This document shows, in pieces, positions 24,505 through 33,509 of a DNA stretch of 64,000 nucleotides. The stretch spans positions 7,350,730 through 7,414,729 of the forward strand of contig OZ014414.1 in assembly GCA_963965975.1 (NCBI GenBank), in the 5' to 3' direction. This DNA comes from Xestospongia bergquistia (Eukaryota > Porifera > Demospongiae > Haplosclerida > Petrosiidae). The notes beneath the pieces were generated by a model. That model did not search any database, had not been told where the DNA came from, and worked only from the letters and a program-made list of their open reading frames with translations. The number at the start of each line of letters is the position of its first letter. Positions within the stretch are counted from its first letter, which is position 1. The position numbers and the translations under genes were made by a program.

Positions 24505-24766
24505 ATTTTGTAAGTGAGCTAAGGTATTAATATATACGAGTGACTAAATTACTGAACCAGAAGTATGCCTGTATTCCCAAGTGAGTTTTTACATTATAAT
24601 CTAGTAAAACGAAACAAAAACAGCCAAACCATTGATAAATCTGTATATGTATTAATATTATAATTAATAACTAGAAATAGATCTATAATTGTATGTCTGC
24701 TAAATTATATATTATGTCTATAAAATTGTATACATCATTCTGTCACGAAAAATTTGGTCCTGGTGC
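24505..24766 (-). promoter_or_regulatory. Upstream region of copy A, shared with copy B
   Basis: Positions 24505 to about 24715 align with 46418 to about 46625 upstream of copy B (GCGAGTGACTAAATTACTG-like, AGAAATAGATCTATAATTGT). The alignment stops near 24720, where A joins unrelated repetitive DNA. Promoter elements should lie here, but no motif is clear. Confidence 0.45.
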
Positions 24767-24793
24767 AAAATTTGGACCTAGGTCCAAATTTTG
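24766..24793. repeat. Perfect 28-bp palindrome
   Basis: Symmetric about CTAG: the half CAAAATTTGGACCT is followed by its exact complement. A half-like copy (AAATTTGGTCCTGG) lies just to the left at 24749. It sits about 170 bp from the fossil integrase piece and may be part of the same repetitive debris. Confidence 0.8.
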
Positions 24794-24966
24794 GAACGAA
24801 AAGGCTGCAAAATTAATTTCATCTGGCAATACTTGGACCCAAAGGTGTCAGACTTGGTGAAGAGAGTGGAACTTGACACATACAAATCATTTTATCACTT
24901 TTTAGGCTGTGTCTACTTAAATGGAGAGCTTTAGCTAGCTGGGGAACTTTTCAAGCGTCAAAAAGG

Positions 24967-25275
24967 CAATGTCACAGCAGAGAGAAGATGGGAACCGGAC
25001 TAATGAAGCAATAAACTACATAGAAAATTCAACTTATGCCTCAGATTGTCCTGCTAACAGGAAGAGAACCATTACAAAAAAGGCTGGCAAACTAGCATTG
25101 AGAGAAGGAGAAATGTGCTATGAGAAAAAGTCAAGACAAGCTTGTAACATTTTTTTCAGTTTCTTTTTATTGTCTTACAATAAGTTATAATAGTGTTTCT
25201 ACGAATTGTGCACTATTGCCATGCTGACCCAACATTGGGACATCTTGGTGTGTCCTATGTCATTGATCAAGGAGG
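24967..25275 (+). mobile_element. Fossil fragment of a Ty3/Gypsy-like integrase N-terminal region
   Basis: A basic stretch (NRKRTITKKAGKLAL) is followed by a zinc-binding-like motif (HADPTLGHLGV) of the kind that precedes the integrase core in LTR retroelements and in some domesticated integrase genes. Only this piece is seen: no LTRs, reverse transcriptase or catalytic core. It is a broken, short and apparently old remnant. A domesticated host-gene origin is the alternative. Confidence 0.5.
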
Positions 25276-25318
25276 TAAGTGGGTAAATGTCATATGATAT
25301 TATTGATATCTCATGTGC

Positions 25319-25515
25319 AGTATCACCTGGTTACTCTATCACTGATTTTAATATTACTTCAATGTCTTTTAAAAACCAAGTAGAACAATCTTTAAAACGA
25401 TATAAGTATGAAACCACACCCACTACTATACACAACAAAACAAGAAATTATTGATTTATTAGCATTACAAGGACATTGGATTACAACTCAACCTGATTTA
25501 CAAGTAAACATGTTT
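25319..25515 (+). pseudogene. Decayed exon-like stretch, family unknown
   Basis: After an acceptor-like TGTGCAG, one frame reads SPGYSITDFNITSMSFKNQ and EQSLKRYKY. A second frame continues TTKQEIIDLLALQGHWITT up to a donor-like GTAAAC at 25504. The switch of frame near 25410 makes it a relic, if it is coding at all. Family not recognised. Confidence 0.35.
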
Positions 25516-25684
25516 GTTATATGTTCCATATCTCTCTCTCTCTCTCTTGAACCCCCAGAGACTAAACTATTACTCCTAAAGGGGAACACCCTTCATTTTC
25601 TCTTTGATCCCATATGGACAGTCTCTGTTTCGTAACAAGGCAAATATTTACATATCGTTTTGCTAGTAAATAATTTAATAGGAT

Positions 25685-25856
25685 TGAGCGGTTGTATTCT
25701 CAAAAATTAAGTCGCTAGCATTAAGTAAAATGCTATCAACTTTAAGTTGAGGTGGACAAAGTGGATGGTTAATAACAAAGTCAGTAATATCATACAGACT
25801 TGGTCTTCTGGGACAAGGACACAATCCTTTTCTAATAAATTCTTTTCTGTTCAATA
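25685..25856 (-). pseudogene. Fem-1-like gene fragment
   Basis: 57 open codons equivalent to residues about 255-310 of the intact Fem-1-like protein: DFVINHPLCPPQLKVDSILL against NVITKHLFCPPRLKVDSILV. It is closest to the decayed copy at 63190-63365, including LTDFV-type and LLNAS wording. Nothing of the rest of the gene is here; its left and right borders abut unrelated repeat DNA. Confidence 0.75.
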
Positions 25857-26163
25857 TCTAGTATATTTCACTTCACTATGTAGTATATTTTATTACCTTA
25901 ATACACACTGATATACTACTGTCAAATGAAATTGAAGAGCATAGTATATGGTAACATGACAAAGAATATGAGAATAATAAAGTAGCAAATTTTACACAAA
26001 TTTTACAAAGTAATAAAATTAAAAACACATATATGGTATACAGGGCATAATGTATGGTTAGAGCATATGAGTACTACCAGTATTGAAATCACTGAGCTTC
26101 CTGGACTCAAAAGAAATGAAATGAGAAAGCTCCACCATTCATTACGTGGTCAATTTACCTCTA
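25852..26163 (-). repeat. Dispersed repeat, inverted copy of 7703-8071
   Basis: The reverse complement of the 7.7-kb repeat with small gaps. It ends exactly where the 3' flank of the copy D fragment begins (AAAGTGGCC at 26163), so this repeat marks a rearrangement junction. Confidence 0.7.
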
Positions 26164-27032
26164 AAGTGGCCTTCCTCTTACTTTTATGATTATTAATTTT
26201 GTGGTCAATTGATAATAGGTGTGCTTTAAAAGAATTTCCATTCCTTTGTGAACTTCAAACTGTTATTGGACATTTATTAGAGTTTAACCAAAGACCTTGA
26301 ATATTATTAAACTCCTAAAGAGAAATGACAATACGAATATTACATAATATTAATAAGAATAGGATAGTAATAGACACAACAGCTGTTGAATAAAACAACA
26401 AATCTACATTAAAAATCATTAATAAAATTTAAAAAATAATCAGTTAACTACATCTTGTAGTCTAATACAACAAATACCACCAAGTCCATCATCAAAATAC
26501 ACATAAGTACCACCAGGTTCTTTATCATTATTAGTTGACTCCATAGTAGTACTTAATGGACCTCTTCTTTGATATTGTGGAGACAAAGTAACAGAGAAGA
26601 AACTACGATGATCAGGTCCTAAATAAGGGAGTAGTCCCAATAGTGTACCCACTGGTGATAACCAATAGAGATCCATTCGGAGATAATCAGGAAATTGACT
26701 GGTACAAACAAGAAAACCTAATGTACGAAAATAAATAGTGTCAGACTTACTTAATATCTTAATGTATAATTATATAATTATTGTACATAACAAACCTAAT
26801 TAATCATGCAATCTAAAATATATATCAATTCTTTTAGAACAAATCAGTCAACACTTTTATAATACAGTGTATATTTCTATGAATTGTTATATTTTACAAT
26901 AATTCTAACACAATATATTGTATATTAGTGAAGGGACAAAGACGGAAGAAAGTACAAACTACTTCTATACATTTAACCTTTTTCAAGTCTTCATTATAAA
27001 AATTGCTTGCAAGTCAACATGTTGACTGAAGA
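26163..27032 (-). pseudogene. Copy D: orphan last exon of the 20-exon gene plus flanks
   Basis: The last exon, 26440-26717, has the same 278-bp length, phase and stop as A, B and C and is fully open, with a usable acceptor. Its left flank matches 13198-13485, and its right flank matches the last intron of A and B up to GAAGATGACAT at about 27032, where homology stops. No other exon of the gene follows, so it cannot make the protein. The intact frame suggests recent duplication. Confidence 0.85.
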
Positions 27033-27710
27033 TGACATAATAATGTTGGGTTATCATTTATTGCTAAATGTAATGGCAATTTAATCTTAATGTTTAAAAT
27101 TACCTTATTCTTTCATATTGTTATGCTACTACGCAAAAATTTGAAAGTAGCATTACAGTGTTAGGAATGGCATCATTATCCATATTCTTTTCTCAGATCT
27201 GACAAGCATACCATCTAAAATAATGATTGGTTGATTTAAACATGTATGATTAAAGAGGTTGCATGTAAATACATATCAAATTATGTGATATTATAAAGTA
27301 AACATCATGTACAATTTTCATTAGTAATGTAACAATGTACTATGGAATTGACTATTCATGTAAATAATTGTATAATACAAGTACAATGGATTGCACAGGA
27401 CATTCACCTTTGGAGGAAGTTTACAATTGAGTCAAACATTTAGTAAGTAAAGGTTGAAAAAAGTATGGTTACTATAAAGATATCATTAATGTGAAGGTCT
27501 TATTAAGTCATTCTGTAGGTGATTATGAAATCAACTATATCTGGTAAAATAAACTAAGAGGTTCTCCGGTTTGTAATGGAAAGAGGAATATATTTCTAAA
27601 GGACTTCATTGAACGTCAGCAACAACCCAATAATCATCTTACACAGTACTAGTGCATTATTTGAACTGATGAACATGACTTTATGAGTCATTAACACAAC
27701 GATCTATTAG
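27033..27710. other. Intergenic, nothing recognised beyond a short repeat
   Basis: 27039-27090 matches 29785-29836 (TTGGGTTATCATTTATTGCT and AATTTAATC). The rest is AT-rich without features. Confidence 0.45.
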
Positions 27711-27871
27711 CAATACTTCACTGAAAGATAACGATATTATAACAATTTGTTATGCAATCACTGCAAATACACAATAAGGAATTGAAGCTGCAGTTATCCA
27801 TAGAGCATAATGAGAATTGTGAAAAGTTTAACATTTATTAAGTTATTGAAGATAAACTTCGATTTTTGTAA
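27711..27871 (+). pseudogene. LRR 3'-end scrap (third location)
   Basis: Reads NTSLKDNDIITICYAIT against NTSLNDDDIKTICTSLT in the intact LRR gene, then a stop. A second frame-shifted stretch matches the tail (GAGAATTGTGAAAAGTT, TTAAGTTATTGAAGATAAAC) to the TAA at 27869-27871. It is a truncated, broken relic of the LRR gene family found at 2.0-2.8 kb. Confidence 0.65.
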
Positions 27872-28333
27872 TTATGGTATTCTGTGTTGCTATGCATTTC
27901 ACTTGTATTTTGATTAAATGTTAAGTCATAAGTGTCATGCAATACATAGAGGAGCATGCATTATCAGGTAAAAAGACCATGGGAAAAATAATATGCTGTA
28001 TTATGAGTACTATAGGATTTTGGAAGAAAAGAAGCAATTGATGACAAAGAACAGCCTACTTCATATTGAGTCTTAAAATATCCAACTGTATCAATTGTGA
28101 GCATTACTATTATTGTTGTACATGGGTAATACCAAATCTCTAAGAGGATTAATAAGGACATACTGTAAAAGTCTGAACATGATATTAAAATTTTGTATGC
28201 AAATTAGCAGCAAGTAGCCTGGACAATATAAACTATTCCAACTATTCACGGCATGTTAATTAGCGGTGTATAAGCAATAACGCAATGTTATATTTCACCA
28301 ATCGTTTCTGGTAGGAACTAGAAAAAGCCTATA
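27872..28333. promoter_or_regulatory. Upstream region of the secreted-protein gene
   Basis: No other gene. A TATAAA-like sequence (GACAATATAAACTATTCC, about 28220) lies roughly 110 bp before the ATG and could serve as a core promoter; this is a guess from position. Confidence 0.35.
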
Positions 28334-29374
28334 ATGAATATAACTGTTTTTTGTTGTCTAATTGCTGGTCTACAAATTGTGGCTAGTAAGGGCTCCTCTG
28401 ATTGTATGGCTGACTGTACTAGTCTACTAATTCCACGTCCTACCTCACTCTACGAACAATACTGTTGTATTCCTAGTAACAATAGAAAGAAATTTACTGT
28501 GAGAGAAAATAATCGAGTGAAGATAATACTTTGTCCATCTACAATACCAACATCTTGTAGTAAATATACATATGCTTCTTGTAACTCCTTGCTCCAAGCA
28601 TTCCCTACTGCTACGTCAGGACATTACAATGTCACTTTAAGTAATGGTAGTATAATTTCTGTCTATTGTAATATGGAGGGTAGTAACTGTGATAGTAAAG
28701 GAGGCTGGATGAGAGTTGGATATCTCAACACAAGTGAATCTGGTGCTTCTTGTCCTTCTGGATTAACTCTACGACAATTTAACAACATAAATCATTGGCT
28801 TTGTGGTCGACCTATGTCTTCATCTATAATTTATTCTGCTTACGGTTTTAATTACAGCAAAGTCTGTGGTCAAATAAGAGGTTATCAGTTTGGTGCACCA
28901 GATGCATTTCCACCTTTACATGGTAGTAATGCCATTCCAAATATTGATAATTGTAACACATATGTTGATGGTGTTACGATTACTTATGGTAGTAATCCTC
29001 GTAAACACATCTGGACTTATGCTTGTGGTACCAAAGAGACAAATGATGAGTATACGCCTCGTAATTGTCCATGTAATACTAACAGTAGTGGTACATCTGT
29101 ACCAGAATGGGTAGGTAGTGATTACTATTGTGAATCTGGATTAATTTCAGATGAATTTCAGCAATTGGTCTTACACTCCAATGATATATTATGGGATGGA
29201 CAACAATGTGGAAGAAATGAAGGACCATGTTGTACTAACCCTAAGATGCCATGGTTTATAAAGTCTCTCAATGAGACTACCAATAAAGATATCGAATTAA
29301 GAATATGTGGTAATGAAGACCCATCAAATGATGAAGATACACCACTAGATATTATTGAACTTTATATTCGCTAA
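28334..29374 (+). CDS. Secreted fibrinogen-like cysteine-rich protein
   Basis: A single 346-codon exon. Residues 1-19 are a signal peptide (MNITVFCCLIAGLQIVASKG). A Cys-rich N-terminal segment follows. From about residue 95 there is a fibrinogen-C/intelectin-like core: SGHYNVTLSNGSIISVYCNM, GGWMRVGYLN, CPSGL, VCGQIRGYQFGAPDAF, YVDGVTITYGSNPRKHIWTY. Several N-glycosylation sequons are present (NVT, NTS, NYS, NSS). The C-terminus is rich in Cys pairs (CGRNEGPCC) and ends in DIIELYIR. There is no TM anchor, so export to the extracellular space is likely, perhaps as a lectin or matrix protein. The fold call rests on the GGWMRV core and is not a full fibrinogen domain. The gene has no lesions and lies alone among pseudogene debris. 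Confidence 0.85.
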   Translation: MNITVFCCLIAGLQIVASKGSSDCMADCTSLLIPRPTSLYEQYCCIPSNNRKKFTVRENNRVKIILCPSTIPTSCSKYTYASCNSLLQAFPTATSGHYNVTLSNGSIISVYCNMEGSNCDSKGGWMRVGYLNTSESGASCPSGLTLRQFNNINHWLCGRPMSSSIIYSAYGFNYSKVCGQIRGYQFGAPDAFPPLHGSNAIPNIDNCNTYVDGVTITYGSNPRKHIWTYACGTKETNDEYTPRNCPCNTNSSGTSVPEWVGSDYYCESGLISDEFQQLVLHSNDILWDGQQCGRNEGPCCTNPKMPWFIKSLNETTNKDIELRICGNEDPSNDEDTPLDIIELYIR

Positions 29375-30471
29375 CTACTTTAAACTTTTACACTTTTAGG
29401 TTTATCAATTGTTTTTACTGTTACTGATATTTTACTGATTATTGTTTGGATTCATATATTTGCTGAGGTTTTCTAAAGAACATTATACTAATTATAATTA
29501 GTATAATTACAAAACTTCATATAAACTGTATTTGTGTTGTATTTTTATTTTAATTATGACTTGTTTTCAAGTTAAGACCTATCATGAAAGTGTGTGTTCA
29601 TCGCACAATAACTGTAGGTTAATTTGTTGACTGAAATGTGCCTTGATTGTTACTATATGCAGGTATTTTATTTCTTATTTTAAAAGTCACATACAGCAAT
29701 ATAATAAATGGACATAGTTGTGTATGTCTTACTTATAACAAGTATTCCAAAGTAATCTTATGATTATCTGAAATGTATAGATAATAATATTGGGTTATCA
29801 TTTATTGCTAAATGTAATGTCAATTTAATCGTTGTAAGGATTAACTCAGATGAGTAAAAGTCGTGCAAAGGTTTTCTAGGTGATTTGAGCAATAGGCATG
29901 CATCAGCAAGTATGCATCTGATCAAGGTGGTGTTAATAGTTCGGTATACATCACTGTCAGCACATGTACAAATGTTGGTGACACAGAACAATTAAATTAA
30001 TTACTCATGTGTCTAATTGAATTGATATTAACACTAACTTATAACCTAATTGGGTTGATAATAGTATTTTGAATTTCAATGTTCCTGTTACTGTAATAAA
30101 TTCACTTCTTTTTATGCTACATGTATACATGTACGTAACTTGACTCATGCCACATGCTCAACCCCCTTTTTAAAATCTGCCTGCAGATTCAGAGACAATA
30201 GTTCTCAATTTTCACAATATGGTTGGGCTTTACCATGTATAGGATGGGTTGTGGTACATCATGTCTGTATTTCAGTTGCTGTAGTTTCAGGAGGATAGGT
30301 AATCTTTGCCACATATATGGTGTGACTTTTCTTGAGCCTTAACTGGTTAAACACATTTACTATGTAATATTACATCCTTATAATTAATAGGGTAATAATA
30401 TGTGATATGTGATGCCACAAGACTTTATGATAAAACAATAACACAAAAGATTGAATCATAAGTATACAATA
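29375..30471. other. Intergenic
   Basis: Holds the 3' region of the secreted-protein gene, with an AATAAA at about 29703, and the short repeat shared with 27039-27090 at 29785-29836. No gene was recognised. Confidence 0.45.
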
Positions 30472-31076
30472 TTAGTAGTCATTTTTCTTGCTAAAAGTGG
30501 CAGCTTGACATACTTTTTTTAACATGATAACTGCACCTAATATCCCTGCACCTACAACTACAACTACACTCCCTGTATTTGCAACTAGACCTAGCATTTT
30601 TGTAATTATAAAGCGATCTAACAAATGCTTTTTATCATCATCACATTGTTTATAACAAACACGCCACAACTCTACAAGCCAGTTTTCAGCAGCAGCTAAA
30701 ACATTTTGTTCTGCATCATTTGAGTTTATAACTTCTGTGTCGTCATTACGTATTAGTTGTCTTTGTTTTATTGTACCTGCCAAAACAAATGGTATCCTGT
30801 CAAAAGTTTCCTCAATTAACGATCCATTAGCATAATCTTTTACATTTTCCTTCAAAGCATTAAGAGCAGCTATCTTTTGGTCTTTATTGAGGTCACATAT
30901 GTCATTGTTTTGCAGCCAGAAATCGGTAAATGTGAGAACAAAAACACATCGTTTCCATAAATCTTCACTAAAGTTTCTGCAAACATTGATACGTACTTCG
31001 ATCAACTTTATCTGTCATCTTCAGACATAAGACTGAATCCATCGGTACACTCCTGAGTAATGCCACTCAAAATGTC
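30472..31076 (-). pseudogene. AIG1/IMAP-like GTPase, C-terminal remnant
   Basis: A 177-codon frame (30472-31005) reads SEDLWKRCVFVLTFTDF, then RIPFVLAGT, then AAENWLVELWRVCYKQC, and ends in a hydrophobic anchor (GSVVVVVGAGILGAVIM). This is the C-terminal half of the GTPase fold in AIG1/IMAP-type proteins, where the W-K-x-x-x-FVLTF strand carries the G4 region. The preceding residues (DSVLCLKMTDKVDRSTYQCL) are in another frame, so there is at least one frameshift near 30965. The P-loop half is missing: homology stops at about 31077, where duplicated non-coding DNA begins. IMAP-type GTPases act in immune-cell survival and membrane association in other animals. Confidence 0.65.
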
Positions 31077-32960
31077 AAGAATCCTTGGGATTTGAGGAGT
31101 AGAGCTTGTCAGTCATGGTACAGTATCTATAATACATGATGTTGATCATCCTGATTATTAAATGGGACATTCCTTGCCATAGTGGTCACCATGACAACAA
31201 AACAGAGTATTAACAGTGCAATAGACAACGAGTATTAATAAGTGCAATAAAAATGATGTCATATGATATAAAATTAGACACGGTTATCCTGCAATTAATT
31301 TATTTTTGGACAAAGTTAAATAATGGCTGAAGCAACTATATAACATGTTCTAAAGAGTAACATCATTATGATGTCATCATATTAAATAGTGTGGTTTACT
31401 TTTAGAAGTGATCTGTAAAGGAGTAGTTATAGTTAATGGCTACTGAGATAAATGTTATGTAATGTAATGTAATGTAATTTAAATGTATGTAATCTAATGA
31501 CTATATTAGAGGTAAGACATGTTTTGATGGTCCAGAAAGAAGACATTGTAGTCAAGAGTGACAAATTTTAAGTGATAATAAAGAGTTGAGAAGAGAATTA
31601 AAACTTAAAACATTAATAAGAAAAATTCTCACCATACTACATTAATTGATTAGAGAGTCCAAATGCTTCCAACATGTCTATAGCAAATTGTGATGTAACC
31701 TAACTAAAAGACACTAAACCAATTAAAGAAGTATTAATCATTCACAATGTGTAACAGTCAACACAGTAGTTATGTTAATTAGCAATGTACTAGGTATGCT
31801 GTCTTAATTTCTTTTTGTAAGAACTTTGACATATTATTATTGTTAACTTGTATGAAGTATACCTGATAAATATAATATATTATATATATATATATATATA
31901 ACATGGATATTTGTAAAAATGTAAAAATGTACCTTTCAAATCTCTAATTAAACAAGAAGTATTTCGATTTTCATAGAAATAAAAGATTTTGACAATTCCT
32001 AAATCTGACCAATATTAAAGGAGGGATGGTACATTGTCTTGGTGTCATTGATGCTTACCTGACAATAAGTACCATGGACAAGATCAATTCTAACATGAAG
32101 AAGAATTGCTGACATGTTGAATTGGACATTAACAATGAGAAATCTATCACTAAAAGAAATAATTAATAAGTGATATTAGTTATTTTATTTCTTACCAAAT
32201 AAATAACAAATACCAGCACACCACTTTTATCTACCAGTTCCCAAAATTCTTTTTGAATGGTTGTCATAGCAACAATAAGTATCACCTCATCCATCACATG
32301 ATGTCATCATCTCACTATATACAAATAATACTTTGTGGTTCAATGTACATATGTACTTAGAGAAATTCTGCTTATTAGTCTTTAATCTTATTTTTACTGG
32401 ATTAGAAAACTCCACCCACTTATTACGATACATATTCTTCAATTCCAGTTGAGAATGAACAATAATTCAGTATTATTACTCTCGCTAGGAATGAGCTAGA
32501 GAGAAATGGTCAACACCATTCAAAACACTTTGCAAGTCTACAAATTGAACATTAGCTATTTGACAAGCCAGAAATACATATCAAGTGAACAAAGTCCTTC
32601 ACATTTCAAATATACAAAGAACTTATATCGTAATAATTACATTACAGGATCATTATATACATACCCATCCAAGCAAAGACCAATTTAAGTTGTCATTAGA
32701 ACAAGTTCATTTAGTCAGTAGAGTAGCTGCTTGGATGGGTATGTATATAATGATCCTGTAATGTAATTATTACGATATAAGTTCTTTGTATATTTGAAAT
32801 GTGAAGGACTTTGTTCACTTGATATGTATTTCTGGAAACAAGATTATAATGTAGGCTGATGTCACACGTATTTTACATATTGTTAACAAACACTAGTGCA
32901 GGTATTATACTTGCAGCTTCTACAGAAATGTTCATAAATTGTCAGAAACATCTTTAATAA
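31077..32960. repeat. Segmental duplication block, copy 3 (matches 8500-10140)
   Basis: Collinear with 8500-10140 at high identity, and part of it also with 5075-5680. It differs by small indels and by the inverted-repeat insertion at 32568-32835. No gene is seen. Beyond 32960 the homology to the Fem-1 side resumes only at about 33085. Confidence 0.75.
32568..32835. repeat. Perfect 108-bp inverted repeat with 52-bp spacer
   Basis: The left arm 32568-32675 and right arm 32728-32835 are exact reverse complements (from CCAGAAATACATATCAAGTG to ATACATACCCATCCAAGCA). The outer part of the left arm (CCAGAAATACATATCAAGTG) aligns with ordinary sequence at about 10007-10026 in the sister block, so the arms include local host sequence and this is not a typical transposon end. 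It could be a template-switch inverted duplication, a hairpin RNA source, or an assembly or read chimera. Confidence 0.9.
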
Positions 32961-33084
32961 TCAAGTAAAATAAAACAAAAGATAGTAATAAAATAACTAC
33001 AAAAAACTTCAGTATTACTCACCAAAACTTGTAACTATGACTCCACGTCAAAGTTAGGTTGCTAATGTCATAATAGAAATTCCA

Positions 33085-33160
33085 CTTAATCATAGTCATA
33101 GAGACTCGAATAACCCAATGCTTAACTTCTGCAGTTAAAAGTAACCACTCTATATTCTAT
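33085..33160 (-). pseudogene. Fem-1-like N-terminal stub beside copy B
   Basis: Matches the first 22-25 codons of the intact Fem-1-like gene (EWLLLTAEVKHWVIRVS against EWLLATTEVKYWVTRVS), with the start ATG changed to ATA. The remaining 2 kb of the gene is absent: the sequence passes into the block at 31077-32960. The flank 33161-33509 corresponds to the 13159-13485 spacer. Confidence 0.75.
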
Positions 33161-33509
33161 TGTGACTCTCTAGTAGCGAAATAATTACTTTTTAAAGTGG
33201 CCATTCCTCTTCCTTTTATGATTATTCATTTTGTGGTTAATTGACAATATACGTGATATACGTAATTTAATAGCTATATATTCCATTTCTTTGTGAACCA
33301 ATCAATCTTCAAACTGTTATCAGACATTTTTTTTAGAATTTAACCAAAGACCTTGCATATTATTGAACTCCTAAAGAGAAATGATGATACAAATATTACA
33401 TAATATTAATAAGAATAGAATAGTAATAGACATAACAGCTAACTAAAATCTACTATTGAATAAAGCAAATCTACTAAATTAAAAATCATTAATAATTTTT
33501 TAAAAATAA

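Noticed and set aside
31875-31900. TA-dinucleotide run as a promoter or origin
   Set aside because: Plain microsatellite, absent from the sister copies at 5.5 and 9.4 kb.
32506-32688. 60-codon frame over the inverted repeat
   Set aside because: It is created by the inverted duplication and has no homologue in the sister block.
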